In this document: positions 18,943-28,190 of the stretch, piece after piece
Numbering within the stretch: the stretch's first letter is position 1
How the letters are laid out: each line of letters begins with the position of its first letter
Source of the DNA: an uncultured Saprospiraceae bacterium
GTDB lineage: Bacteria; Bacteroidota; Bacteroidia; Chitinophagales; Saprospiraceae
Direction: 5' to 3'
Assembly (NCBI GenBank): GCA_938018185.1
Contig: CALIIW010000219.1
Location: 1-55,001, forward strand
DNA length: 55,001 nucleotides
The notes under the pieces: generated by a model
Database searches by the model: none
Told to the model about the DNA's origin: nothing
Seen by the model: only the letters and a program-made list of their open reading frames with translations
Program-made: the position numbers and the translations under genes

Positions 18943-19305
18943 TACCTTATTTTCTTAATATGCTTGTTCTGTTGCTTATTTCAAACATATTAAATTTCAA
19001 GCTATAAACCAATTAATGATGGCCTAAGAAATATATATATAATATGTTTGCTCTTTATCCAGCTTAATAACGCTAAATAAGTCTTTAACGTTTCTAAATA
19101 CCTTATTATTTAGACATAAAATCCAACTATTTTAATTTAGAGTCAAGTTAAGGATCAAATCCTTGAAGCCATTAGGAAAATTATGTCCAAAAAAGAACAT
19201 TCTTTTCCTTCTTTCTCAGAAAACAAACTATAATATATATCTTTAGTAGCCTCTAAACAAAGCCTTTAGGTTCACAAAACTAGAATTACAAAAACACAAA
19301 CTCAA
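18943..19305. other. Divergent intergenic region
   Basis: These 363 bases separate the start of the AAA+ gene (minus) and the choice-of-anchor-B gene (plus). No small gene or RNA is evident. It holds a good minus-strand promoter candidate at 18982-19012 and a weaker plus-strand sequence TATCTTTA near 19236-19243 that differs from TAnnTTTG by the last base. Confidence 0.6.
18982..19012 (-). promoter_or_regulatory. Candidate promoter of the AAA+ gene
   Basis: On the minus strand the -7 box is TATGTTTG (18989 to 18982), a perfect TAnnTTTG match, with a TTG at 19012 to 19010, 20 bases further upstream, as a possible -33 element. Transcription would start about 30 bases before the ATG at 18942. 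Confidence 0.5.
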
Positions 19306-21267
19306 ATGTATAAGTCGTTAGCAGTAATTATTACTCTTTATTTACTTCAAAGCTCAATTGTTTTATCTCAAACAAGCCTAAATATGACACTTGAAGGCAC
19401 TTGGGATGATCCTGCAAACTCCTACAATGATTGTTGGGGTTATACTGATAAAGAAGGAAATGAATATGCAATCATTGGATCTAAAACTAAGATTCACTTT
19501 CTTGATATTAGCACAGCTTCCGCACCTGTTTACTTACAAGGATTTAGTGGATCATATTCAGGTATAGCAGGGGCAAACAGCACTTGGAGAGATATTAAAA
19601 CATATGAAAACTATGCTTATGCTGTTGCAGATGTTGGCAATGAAGGATTAATGATCTTTGATTTAACTGATTTGCCTTCTGGGTCTGTATCAAAAGTATA
19701 TCAGAAAAATTCAAAATTCGGAAGGGCTCACAATATTTACATCGATGTTCCGCAGTCAAAACTTTATGTAATTGGATCCAACACACAAAACAGTGGCTTG
19801 ATCGTTTATGATTTGGCAGAAGACCCATCTGATCCACCAGTAATTGCTTCTGTAAATGTTTCTGGAAATTACATCCATGATGCTTTTGTATATAATGATA
19901 CAGTTTACGCCTCTTCAGGCTATGATGGTTTTTATATTATAGACATGACAACACCTACTTCTCCAAGTTTAATTGGAACAAACAAAACCCCTGCGGCAGG
20001 ATATAACCATAGTGGTTGGTTTTATGACAATGGCAATAAATACATTGTTGCGGAGGAAGTACCAAAAGGTTTAAAACTTGCGGTTTTTGATATTTCAAAT
20101 CCTTCAAGTCCAAGCTTCATGGATGATTTTAGACATCCATTGATATCAGGTAGTGGTTTGAGCGTTACTTATCACAATCCTTATATGATAGGTGACTACG
20201 CGATAATTTCATCCTACGAAGATGGCATTACAATTATGGATGTTTCTGATCCTTCAAATACAACATTGGATGCATACTACGATACGTTTAGCAATTCAAG
20301 TTATTCTGGATATGCTGGATGTTGGGGGACCTATCCATTTTTTCCAAGTGAGACCATCATTGGTTCAGACATCAGTACAGGCCTATATGTTCTTTCTACT
20401 ACCTTGTCATTAGACAATACTTGTGGCAATGGAATTAAAGATGGCTTTGAACAAGATGTTGATTGTGGAGGATTTTGTGCTGCTTGTGAATGTGCCGCTC
20501 CAAATGATGCCATAGTCTTAAATCTTAAACCAACACTTTCCAGAATAGAATGGTCTCCAGTAGATGGAGCTTTGGGATATGAACTTAGATATAGAATATC
20601 CGGATCAACTCAATGGACAACAATTAGTTTAAGCAGTCCTACCTTTTCATTTAGCACTAGTGGAAATGCTGTGTATGAATTTCAATTAAGATCAGATTGC
20701 GGTAGTAGATTAACTGGATTTCATCCAATTCAATCTTTTCAATCTGGTTCTAACTGCTTAGCGCATCAAATTTATACAGGCCCTCAAGCCGATGGTGTCT
20801 ATGAGGCTCAATTAAAAATAAATTCAACTGTGAAAATTGCCCCTAGTTCATTGGTTTATTATTCTGCAGGTGATTCTATTTGCCTTGACAACGAATTTTA
20901 TGCACCACCAAATTCTAATTTCGAAGCAGAAATAAGGGGTTGCAATGCAATGTTGTTAAAAGAGCCTGCCTCATCCTCCTATGTTGGAGCCAATCAAGAT
21001 GGACCAACTGAAAGTGATGATGTCCCTACAGATCTTTATAGCTTTTCAAAACAAGGGGAATCTGGAATCACAATATTAAAATTTTATTGCCAAACAGATG
21101 TTGAAATGGAATTGCTAATCAGTGATTCTTTCGATGAAAAAATAATTTCTATAGAATCTTGTGCTTATCAACAAGGATGGAATTTGATCAAATTTTCTAA
21201 TTTTGGTCTCGAAGAGAGCCTTGCTAATTTAAAAGTAACATTTAAAAAAGGTGTTAATGCCAAATAG
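19306..21267 (+). CDS. Secreted choice-of-anchor-B family protein
   Basis: This is a 653-residue exported protein. Residues 1-22 are a signal peptide (ending IVLSQ). Residues ~25-360 form a beta-propeller-like choice-of-anchor-B region built from LVIVD-type repeats, for example EGLMIFDLTDLPS, GLIVYDLAEDPSDPP, DGFYIIDMTTPTSP and DGITIMDVSDPSN. Next is CGNGIKDGFEQDVDCGG, a Cys-rich motif seen in many secreted proteins of this phylum, then a fibronectin-III-like domain (about 400-475), then a module with YYSAGDSICLDNEFYAPPNSNF (3-coathanger-like). The end (about 565-653) is beta-rich but not a standard T9SS domain. Function is unknown; its 3-prime end overlaps the M36 protease gene, which shares the CGNG and coathanger-like modules. 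Confidence 0.85.
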   Translation: MYKSLAVIITLYLLQSSIVLSQTSLNMTLEGTWDDPANSYNDCWGYTDKEGNEYAIIGSKTKIHFLDISTASAPVYLQGFSGSYSGIAGANSTWRDIKTYENYAYAVADVGNEGLMIFDLTDLPSGSVSKVYQKNSKFGRAHNIYIDVPQSKLYVIGSNTQNSGLIVYDLAEDPSDPPVIASVNVSGNYIHDAFVYNDTVYASSGYDGFYIIDMTTPTSPSLIGTNKTPAAGYNHSGWFYDNGNKYIVAEEVPKGLKLAVFDISNPSSPSFMDDFRHPLISGSGLSVTYHNPYMIGDYAIISSYEDGITIMDVSDPSNTTLDAYYDTFSNSSYSGYAGCWGTYPFFPSETIIGSDISTGLYVLSTTLSLDNTCGNGIKDGFEQDVDCGGFCAACECAAPNDAIVLNLKPTLSRIEWSPVDGALGYELRYRISGSTQWTTISLSSPTFSFSTSGNAVYEFQLRSDCGSRLTGFHPIQSFQSGSNCLAHQIYTGPQADGVYEAQLKINSTVKIAPSSLVYYSAGDSICLDNEFYAPPNSNFEAEIRGCNAMLLKEPASSSYVGANQDGPTESDDVPTDLYSFSKQGESGITILKFYCQTDVEMELLISDSFDEKIISIESCAYQQGWNLIKFSNFGLEESLANLKVTFKKGVNAK

Positions 21268-24200
21268 AATTTTACAAAAAATCCCAATTTTCTTATTTGT
21301 TTTCAATCTGATGATTTTCAACTTGAGCTTTCTCAATGCTCAATACACAGCAGTAGAAAATCTACTTGAACAATACAGTATTCAAAATGGTTTAGACCCG
21401 ACTGATTTTACAGATTGGTATTTATCATCCGAACACATTTCTAATACTTCTCAAGTTAGACATAGCTATATCTATCAGCGCTACAATGGCATAGAAGTTT
21501 ATAATAGTTTGTTTAGTTTTCATGAAATGCAAACTGGCATTCTGCTACATACAAATAATCAGTTCATACAAAATTTAGCAAATAAAATAAATGTTACTTC
21601 TCCAAGCTTGAGTCATCTTGATGCTTTGACAATATTCTCTGACAATCAAAACTATGACAATTCAAACTTTCCAAATCAGATTTCTGGAATAAGTGGAACT
21701 GACCAGAGAATCACCTTTTCAGGAGGTTCCATTTCGGAAAGAGAAATTAAGGTCAAATTAATGTACTATCCCAAATCTGAAACTGAGGTAAACTTGGCAT
21801 ACGATTTTGACATCCTAGAATATAACACAAGTGATTGGTGGTCGGTAAAAATTGATGCAATAGACGGCTCAATTTTGAGTATGGTTAATTGGACAGTATC
21901 TTGTAAACATGATCATAAAACTAATACAGAAAATAAACATAGTTGTAGCGAACATTCTTGTTCAACTTTAAACTCAAAAAAATCATCTAGTCTCAACCCA
22001 GATTCTTACAATGTATTTGCAGCACCAACCGAAAGTCCATCTCATGGCGGCAGAACCTTAGTTGCAGACCCAGCAGATGGGACGGCCTCTCCTTATGGCT
22101 GGCATGATACGAATGCTATTGCAGGTCCAGAGTATACTATTACAAGAGGAAATAATGTATATGCACAAGAAGATGAGAATGGGAATAATGGAACAGGCTA
22201 TTCTCCAGATGGAACCGCTTCTTTAGATTTTGATTTTACAATAGATTTTAATCAAGCTCCAACTAATAATAAAGATGCTGCCCTTACAAATTTGTTTTAT
22301 TGGAACAATTTGTCACATGATGTTTGGTACCATTATGGGTTCGATGAAGCTGCTGGAAATTTCCAATCCAACAACTATGGGAATGGTGGTCTAGCTGGTG
22401 ATTATGTAATTGCTGATGGCTTGGACGGCTCTGGATTAAATAATGCAAACATGTCTGTACCGCCTGATGGCACAAGCTCAAGAATGCAAATGTTTTTGTG
22501 GTCTGCAGCAATTTCGGCAAATTCTACAGTTAATTCACCTGGTCAAGTAGAAGGTGTATATCAAGTAGCAGCTGCAACTTTTGGAAATGAAAACTATTCC
22601 ATAACAGAAGATATTGTCATTGCTGATGATGGCTCTGCAAATCCTACTGAAGGGTGCAATGCTTTTACAAATACATCTGCAATGAATGGTAAAATAGCGA
22701 TGATAGATAGAGGTAATTGTGAATTTGGGACTAAAGTTTTGAATGCTGAAAACGCAGGAGCCGTTGGTGCAATCATTTGCAATAATGTTGCTGGTTCTAT
22801 CTTCAATATGGGTCCAGGAGTTAATGGCGCCTCCGTAACCATTCCTTCCGTAATGATGAGTCAAGAAGATTGTGACTCTTTAAAGAATTATCTCCCAAAT
22901 CCTGGTGTAAATATTAACATAGATGGATCAAATTCAGGGATCCAAATAGATGGTGATTTTGATAATGGTATAATTGTTCACGAATACGGGCATGGAATTT
23001 CGATACGACTTGCTGGAGGTGCAAACAATTCAAATTGTTTGAGTAATGAAGAGCAGATGGGAGAAGGCTGGTCAGATTGGTTTGGCTTAATGATGACCAT
23101 TGATTCAGGCGACACAAAAAATGATTTAAGAGGAATAGGTACCTATGTAAAAGGACAATCAAACAATGGTGCTGGAATTCGAAATTACCCTTACACCGCA
23201 GATATAAATGTAAACCCATTCACCTATTCAGATATAAGTTCTGTTTCTATTCCGCATGGAGTGGGTTCTGTTTGGGCCAGTATGCTTTGGGATCTGACTT
23301 GGGCATTTATAGATGTTTATGGCTATGATTCTGACTTGATCAATGGTACTGGAGGTAATAACAAATTAATGGAAATAATTATTGAGGCCATAAAACTACA
23401 ACCTTGCTCACCCGGTTTTATAGATGGAAGAGATGCTATTTTAGATGCAGATCTTGCTTTATTTGACGGGACAAATGAATGTATTATTTGGGAAACTTTT
23501 GCTGCTAGAGGACTTGGAGCAAGTGCTAGCCAAGGAAGTACAAATTCAGTCAATGATGGTTCCGAGGCTTTTGATATTCCTTCAGACTGTAGTCTCCAGT
23601 TTACAAAGTTTGCAGATGTTGATACTATTACTGCAGGTGGACTGATCAATTATACAATAAAAGTTGTAAACAAATCTAATACCTCTCATACCAATCTAAT
23701 TATTGAAGATAGCATCCAAGAATACGTTTCTTATGTCGCGGGTTCTGCAAATATGAGTGGATCATTTAATGTTGATAAAATAATCTGGCCAAGTACCACC
23801 TTAGTTGGAAATGATTCTTTAGAATATACCTTTCAGTTGAAAGTAGATAGCTCATTACTAGGTCCTTCATATGCCATATTTGACGATGTGGAAGCTGGAA
23901 ATACTTTATGGGATCTTAGTTCCAAACCAAATCTTACGCAAGTTTGGGTAGAAGATCCATTAAATCCATATTCAGGAGCAACAGCTTGGTTTGCAAGAAA
24001 CGTGGATTTTGCCAATTTACAAGAATTGGTATTAATAGATGAAGTCTTATTAACCGATAGCAGCGAATTTAAGTTTTTTCACTTTTTCGATACAGAACTT
24101 GAAGTCGATGGAGGGACCATTTCTATCTCAAAAGATGGAGGCGGAACTTGGGACGATCTAGGTTTTTATATTAATCAAAATCCTTACAATAGTTTTATTT

Positions 24201-24994
24201 TTAACAACCCTGAGCAGCCCGCCTTTAGTGGAAATAATGGCACTTATCAAGAAAGTATTGTAGATCTGAGTTCTTATGGTGGAGAATATTGTAAAATAAA
24301 ATTTTCATTTTACACAAATCAAACTCAGGGTATATATGGTTGGAATGTGGATGATATCAGTTTGTCTAATCTGAAAATTGAAATTAGAAATACTGCAAGC
24401 TTGAGTTCCAATGAAACAGAAACTTTATTTGCAAACTCAGATCCAATTCAAATCTTGGCACCTAACTGCAATGATGGTGTTCAAAACGGGGAGGAGACAG
24501 CTATCGATTGTGGCGGAACAATTTGTCAAGCTTGCAATACCTGCCCAACAAATGAAACTTATACGGGTACTCAAGCCTCCACAAATTATCAAGTTAGTGA
24601 TACCATTTATTCAACAGTTGTTGTAGGAGCATTAGACAGCATAACCTATCAAGCCAACTGTATCGAACTGAATAATGGTTTTGAAGTTGTAATTGGAGGC
24701 GAATTCTTAGCAGAGATTGCACCTTGTACACCTTTGGCCGGAGGCCCAATTCTGCAAAAGGTTTTGGTAAAATATATTGAATTGATAGTAGAGGATGAAA
24801 TCAATATTGCTACATTAGACATTCCAGAAGATGGTTATTATGATATCACTATTAAAAAACACGATGGGACAATTGTGGTAGTAGTACCACCAAATACTTT
24901 CATGAAAAAAGGGCCAAATATTGTTGAATACTTATTAGGGCCCACCGTAGACAACTTTATATACAATTTAAACAGTAAGAAACGAGATGATTAA
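21257..24994 (+). CDS. Secreted M36 (fungalysin-type) metalloprotease with PA domain
   Basis: I chose the ATG at 21257 (the GTG at 21251 is also in frame); it overlaps the previous gene by 11 bases. A signal peptide (to about LSFLNAQ) is followed by a fungalysin/thermolysin propeptide-like region and the M36 catalytic domain. The zinc site is HEYGH at residues 575-579, with the third ligand in GEGWSDWFG. A protease-associated (PA) domain is inserted just before it (about 430-555, with MIDRGNCEFGTKVLNAENAGA). Downstream are a DUF11-like domain (about 775-860), a jelly-roll domain, the motif CNDGVQNGEETAIDCGG, a 3-coathanger-like module and a C-terminal tail of about 90 residues without an obvious T9SS signature. 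It should degrade extracellular protein; sharing of modules with the upstream gene suggests a common export or anchoring route. Confidence 0.9.
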   Translation: MPNRILQKIPIFLFVFNLMIFNLSFLNAQYTAVENLLEQYSIQNGLDPTDFTDWYLSSEHISNTSQVRHSYIYQRYNGIEVYNSLFSFHEMQTGILLHTNNQFIQNLANKINVTSPSLSHLDALTIFSDNQNYDNSNFPNQISGISGTDQRITFSGGSISEREIKVKLMYYPKSETEVNLAYDFDILEYNTSDWWSVKIDAIDGSILSMVNWTVSCKHDHKTNTENKHSCSEHSCSTLNSKKSSSLNPDSYNVFAAPTESPSHGGRTLVADPADGTASPYGWHDTNAIAGPEYTITRGNNVYAQEDENGNNGTGYSPDGTASLDFDFTIDFNQAPTNNKDAALTNLFYWNNLSHDVWYHYGFDEAAGNFQSNNYGNGGLAGDYVIADGLDGSGLNNANMSVPPDGTSSRMQMFLWSAAISANSTVNSPGQVEGVYQVAAATFGNENYSITEDIVIADDGSANPTEGCNAFTNTSAMNGKIAMIDRGNCEFGTKVLNAENAGAVGAIICNNVAGSIFNMGPGVNGASVTIPSVMMSQEDCDSLKNYLPNPGVNINIDGSNSGIQIDGDFDNGIIVHEYGHGISIRLAGGANNSNCLSNEEQMGEGWSDWFGLMMTIDSGDTKNDLRGIGTYVKGQSNNGAGIRNYPYTADINVNPFTYSDISSVSIPHGVGSVWASMLWDLTWAFIDVYGYDSDLINGTGGNNKLMEIIIEAIKLQPCSPGFIDGRDAILDADLALFDGTNECIIWETFAARGLGASASQGSTNSVNDGSEAFDIPSDCSLQFTKFADVDTITAGGLINYTIKVVNKSNTSHTNLIIEDSIQEYVSYVAGSANMSGSFNVDKIIWPSTTLVGNDSLEYTFQLKVDSSLLGPSYAIFDDVEAGNTLWDLSSKPNLTQVWVEDPLNPYSGATAWFARNVDFANLQELVLIDEVLLTDSSEFKFFHFFDTELEVDGGTISISKDGGGTWDDLGFYINQNPYNSFIFNNPEQPAFSGNNGTYQESIVDLSSYGGEYCKIKFSFYTNQTQGIYGWNVDDISLSNLKIEIRNTASLSSNETETLFANSDPIQILAPNCNDGVQNGEETAIDCGGTICQACNTCPTNETYTGTQASTNYQVSDTIYSTVVVGALDSITYQANCIELNNGFEVVIGGEFLAEIAPCTPLAGGPILQKVLVKYIELIVEDEINIATLDIPEDGYYDITIKKHDGTIVVVVPPNTFMKKGPNIVEYLLGPTVDNFIYNLNSKKRDD

Positions 24995-25052
24995 TCATCA
25001 AATAAAAAAGCTTCCTAAACCGATTTGTTTAGGAAGCTTTTTTATTTGATGA
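24995..25052. terminator. Strong bidirectional hairpin terminator
   Basis: A perfect 26-bp inverted repeat (24995-25020 and 25027-25052) surrounds a 6-base loop CGATTT. The stem has a GC-richer core (GCTTCCTAAAC) with A and T runs on its flanks, so it can end transcription from both sides. It starts directly after the M36 stop and lies 22 bases from the stop of the convergent cystathionine beta-synthase gene. Confidence 0.92.
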
Positions 25053-25074
25053 ATGATGTTTAGGTGCTAACTTT

Positions 25075-26433
25075 CTACACAGCTTGAATGATGTCATAAT
25101 TAGTCAAGATATGCATTGCTCCAGCCATATCCTCCGCAATAACCGCAGGTGTATCTTTGCTAAAGAATTTTGACAACTGACTGCAGGCAAGATCTTCTTT
25201 TACCATAGGAAAAGGTTCACCCATGATTTCAGACACCTTTCCTTGTTTTCCATTGGAAGCATTTTCCAATAAATGACTCAATACAGAAGTTTCAGTTATT
25301 GAACCTACAAGAGAACCATCTTTTTCCACAGGCAACTGGGAGATGTTTTTTGATTTCATTATTTCTAAAACAGTTTTAACTTCATCATTAGCTTGTACCG
25401 TCAAAAAATCTTTGCTCGATTTAGATCTTATCAGATCTTTTACTTTTAGTTCATCATCTAAGAATCCTCTTTCTCTCATCCAATCATCATTGTAGACTTT
25501 CCCAACGTAGCGGCTTCCATGATCATGAATGATGACGACTATCACAGAGTCCTTATCAAACTGATCTTTGATTTGGAGTAAACCTGCAAATGCAGAACCA
25601 GCAGAATAACCAAATAACAATCCTTCCTTTTTAGCAAGGTCTCTTGCCATAACCGCCCCTTCCTTGTCACCAACTTTTTCAAAATGGTCGATCAAACTGA
25701 AGTCTACATTCTTTGGAAGGATGTCCTCTCCTATTCCTTCTGTTATATAAGGGTATATTTCTTTTTCATCAAAGACACCAGTTTCATGGTATTTTTTAAA
25801 TACAGAACCGTAGGTATCAATACCTATCATTTTGATGTTGGGATTTTGTTCCTTTAGATACTTGGCTGTACCAGATATGGTTCCACCTGTACCCACACCA
25901 ACTACAATATGGGTAACCTTCCCATTTGTTTGTTTCCAAATTTCAGGACCAGTTGACTCATAGTGAGCTTGGCGATTACTTAGGTTATCGTATTGGTTCA
26001 GCCAACAAGAATTTGGAATTTCTTTACTCAACCTTTCAGCTACCGAATAGTAAGATCGTGGATCATCTGGGGTAACATTTGTTGGGCAAACAATTACTTC
26101 AGATCCCATTGCTTTAAGCATATCAAACTTTTCTTTTGATTGCTTATCTGAAGTTGTGAATATACACTTATAGCCTTTAACGCAAGCAGCAATGGCGATT
26201 CCCATTCCAGTATTTCCAGAAGTACATTCTATAAAGGTCCCACCAGGTTTGATCAAGCCAGCTTTTTCAGCATCTTCAACCATCTTTAGTGCCATCCTAT
26301 CTTTAATGGAATGGCCAGGATTGGTAGTTTCTAGTTTGACTAGCACTAGCCCTGGGACTTCAGCTGCTACTTTATTGATTTTTACAAGAGGTGTGTTACC
26401 TATAACACCGAGTACATTTTCATAATATTCCAT
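25075..26433 (-). CDS. Cystathionine beta-synthase-like PLP enzyme with CBS domains
   Basis: This is a 452-residue fold-type II PLP enzyme. The N-terminal part has GNTPLVKINK, the PLP-lysine motif GHSIKDRMA (a His where Gly is usual), CTSGNTGMGIA (substrate loop), VGVGTGGTISGTAKYL (phosphate-binding loop) and YSAGSAFAG near the end. The last ~120 residues are a pair of CBS domains (for example FLTVQANDEVKTVLEIMKSKNISQLPV), which in cystathionine beta-synthase sense nucleotides or S-adenosylmethionine. The layout therefore fits cystathionine beta-synthase (homocysteine plus serine to cystathionine) rather than plain cysteine synthase; a cysteine synthase activity is possible. It lies 13 bases after the LysM gene, so the two are probably transcribed together. 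Confidence 0.88.
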   Translation of the reverse strand: MEYYENVLGVIGNTPLVKINKVAAEVPGLVLVKLETTNPGHSIKDRMALKMVEDAEKAGLIKPGGTFIECTSGNTGMGIAIAACVKGYKCIFTTSDKQSKEKFDMLKAMGSEVIVCPTNVTPDDPRSYYSVAERLSKEIPNSCWLNQYDNLSNRQAHYESTGPEIWKQTNGKVTHIVVGVGTGGTISGTAKYLKEQNPNIKMIGIDTYGSVFKKYHETGVFDEKEIYPYITEGIGEDILPKNVDFSLIDHFEKVGDKEGAVMARDLAKKEGLLFGYSAGSAFAGLLQIKDQFDKDSVIVVIIHDHGSRYVGKVYNDDWMRERGFLDDELKVKDLIRSKSSKDFLTVQANDEVKTVLEIMKSKNISQLPVEKDGSLVGSITETSVLSHLLENASNGKQGKVSEIMGEPFPMVKEDLACSQLSKFFSKDTPAVIAEDMAGAMHILTNYDIIQAV

Positions 26434-26446
26434 AGAACAATATCAA

Positions 26447-27304
26447 CTATTTGTGATACTGTAATGTTACGAAAAACTCTTTATTAATGCCTCCTAGTAG
26501 CTCAGCTACTTTAGGAGAAACAACTACTTTGATGTGTTTTTGATATTGTGTTGGTGGTATTTTGCCCAAAACCCTTGTATGTACCGTAAAACCGGTATCT
26601 GGATTGGATATTTTAATGACAGATCCTTTAGCAGCTGTGCGATGTAATGCAAACAAAGAAGCATCATCACCGATTTTGGCACTTATGGTTGCCGCTCCTC
26701 TTTCGTCTAAAAGCTTGTGATCAGGGCCTTTTGCTACGAATTCATTTTGAAGGGTTTCATCTTCAACGATAGGATCATATTCTTCAAAACTTAAGATTGG
26801 GCCCCAATCAAACCTTGGAATATAAGCCACATGCAAGAGTTGACCCACTGATATTTCATTATTCTCGAGGTAATTATAGGCTTGTATTAAATGAATTTCT
26901 GTTTCGAAATTTCTTTTAGCTATGCCATAGAGTGTTTCTCCTTTCTTTACTTTATAGTAGACTTTTTGCAAGGTATCTAGGGCAGATAACTCTGTTATGT
27001 ATTTATAAACTCTATGCTTTTGGAGTGGGATTTTGATCCAAACACCTGGTGTAACATTCTGTTCTGTAAGTCCAGGGTTAAATTTTTCAACTGCCCAATA
27101 AGGGACACCATATGAAGTGGCTATACTCACTAGGTCTTCGCCTTCTAAGGTAAAATGAGGCACAAATTTATTGCCGTTTGGCATGACATCAATTATAGTC
27201 GAATCGGGTTTGGCCGCCAATGGAGGAGCTACCATTTCTTCTACTTGAGCTAATAGTATGAAATTTGTAAAAAGAAAAATGCCAAGAATGTATAACTTGC
27301 TCAT
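26447..27304 (-). CDS. Exported LysM-domain protein with RlpA-like C-terminal domain
   Basis: The start at the ATG 27304 gives MSKLYILGIFLFTNFILLAQ, a good signal peptide; an ATG three codons earlier is less likely. Residues ~45-100 form a first LysM-like motif (FTLEGEDLVSIATSYGVPYWAVEKFN) and ~115-160 a second, clearer one (YKVKKGETLYGIAKRNFETEIHLIQAYN). The last ~90 residues (GAATISAKIGDDASLFALHRTAAKGSVIKISNPDTGFTVHTRVLG) resemble the RlpA double-psi beta-barrel seen in peptidoglycan-active proteins. It is probably periplasmic and binds peptidoglycan. It is divergent from kdsB by 62 bases. Confidence 0.8.
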   Translation of the reverse strand: MSKLYILGIFLFTNFILLAQVEEMVAPPLAAKPDSTIIDVMPNGNKFVPHFTLEGEDLVSIATSYGVPYWAVEKFNPGLTEQNVTPGVWIKIPLQKHRVYKYITELSALDTLQKVYYKVKKGETLYGIAKRNFETEIHLIQAYNYLENNEISVGQLLHVAYIPRFDWGPILSFEEYDPIVEDETLQNEFVAKGPDHKLLDERGAATISAKIGDDASLFALHRTAAKGSVIKISNPDTGFTVHTRVLGKIPPTQYQKHIKVVVSPKVAELLGGINKEFFVTLQYHK

Positions 27305-27326
27305 AGGTTCCATTATTAAGTAGCAA

Positions 27327-27334
27327 CAAAATTA
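27327..27334 (-). promoter_or_regulatory. Candidate -7 box (TAATTTTG) for the LysM-cbs unit
   Basis: Minus-strand TAATTTTG matches TAnnTTTG and would give a leader of about 17 bases to the LysM ATG at 27304. The region between the divergent genes is only 62 bases. Confidence 0.4.
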
Positions 27335-27366
27335 CAAAATTCATATAACAAAATCCAATAATACGT

Positions 27367-28110
27367 ATGAAATCTATCGGCGTTATTCCAGCAAGATATG
27401 AGTCCACAAGGTTCCCAGGCAAACCTTTGGTGGACATAGCTGGCATGAGCATGATCGAACGTGTTTATAAACAATGTCTAAAAGTCGAGCAACTTCAAGA
27501 TGTGATTGTTGCTACTGATGATGAACGAATTTTCGATTGTGTTCAAAGCTTTTCTGGGCAAGTCATGATGACAGATAAGAATCATCCCAATGGGACAAGT
27601 AGAATCGGGGAAGTCATTAAATCATTAAAGGATTTTGAGTTGGTTGTCAACATTCAAGGCGATGAGCCATTTATCAATCCCATTCAAATTGATGATCTAA
27701 TTAGTCAAATGAAGAAAACCAAACACCCTATTGGGACCGTGGCTAAACAAATTGAAAAACAAGAACATCTCTTCAACCCTAATACTGTCAAGCTTATTTT
27801 TGATCAGCATATGAAAGCCCTCTATTTCAGCAGGCAAGCCATCCCTTATTTAAGAGGAGTAAAACAAGAGGAATGGCTGAAGAAGCATACCTATTACAAA
27901 CACATTGGCTTGTATGCCTATCAAAGAGATGTTTTGCTAGAACTTTTAGATTTGCCCGCTTCCCCATTGGCCAAGGCCGAATCTTTGGAACAACTCAATT
28001 GGTTGGATCAAGGATATGAAATTACTATCAGTATAAGTGAATACGATAGTTTTGGTATTGATAAGCCTGAAGATCTAAAAGAAGCCTTGAGCAGCTTAAA
28101 CAATGATTAA
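27367..28110 (+). CDS. kdsB: 3-deoxy-manno-octulosonate cytidylyltransferase
   Basis: This 247-residue protein matches KdsB in length and throughout. It has the CTP-binding N-terminus IGVIPARYESTRFPGKPL, VIVATDDERI, the Mg2+/Kdo region MTDKNHPNGTSRIGEV, and VVNIQGDEPFI and HIGLYAYQRDVL. It joins CMP to Kdo, the sugar needed to attach the inner core of lipopolysaccharide to lipid A, in the cytoplasm. Its presence shows that this organism has a Gram-negative outer membrane with Kdo. It is transcribed alone, 80 bases ahead of a TonB receptor gene. Confidence 0.96.
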   Translation: MKSIGVIPARYESTRFPGKPLVDIAGMSMIERVYKQCLKVEQLQDVIVATDDERIFDCVQSFSGQVMMTDKNHPNGTSRIGEVIKSLKDFELVVNIQGDEPFINPIQIDDLISQMKKTKHPIGTVAKQIEKQEHLFNPNTVKLIFDQHMKALYFSRQAIPYLRGVKQEEWLKKHTYYKHIGLYAYQRDVLLELLDLPASPLAKAESLEQLNWLDQGYEITISISEYDSFGIDKPEDLKEALSSLNND

Positions 28111-28138
28111 TGCTACTCTTATAAATTAATTACCCTCT

Positions 28139-28159
28139 TATGACAAAATAGAAGTCATA
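28139..28159. terminator. Weak hairpin between kdsB and the TonB receptor gene
   Basis: TATGAC and GTCATA pair as a 6-bp stem around a 9-base loop in an AT-rich spacer. It might be a weak terminator for kdsB; there is no long T run. Confidence 0.25.
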
Positions 28160-28190
28160 GGATTTTACATTTGGAAAATTTTGGAAAATC

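Noticed and set aside
28111..28190. Possible cobalamin riboswitch before the BtuB-like receptor
   Set aside because: The 80-base spacer is far too short for the roughly 200-base element, and only a 6-bp hairpin is present.
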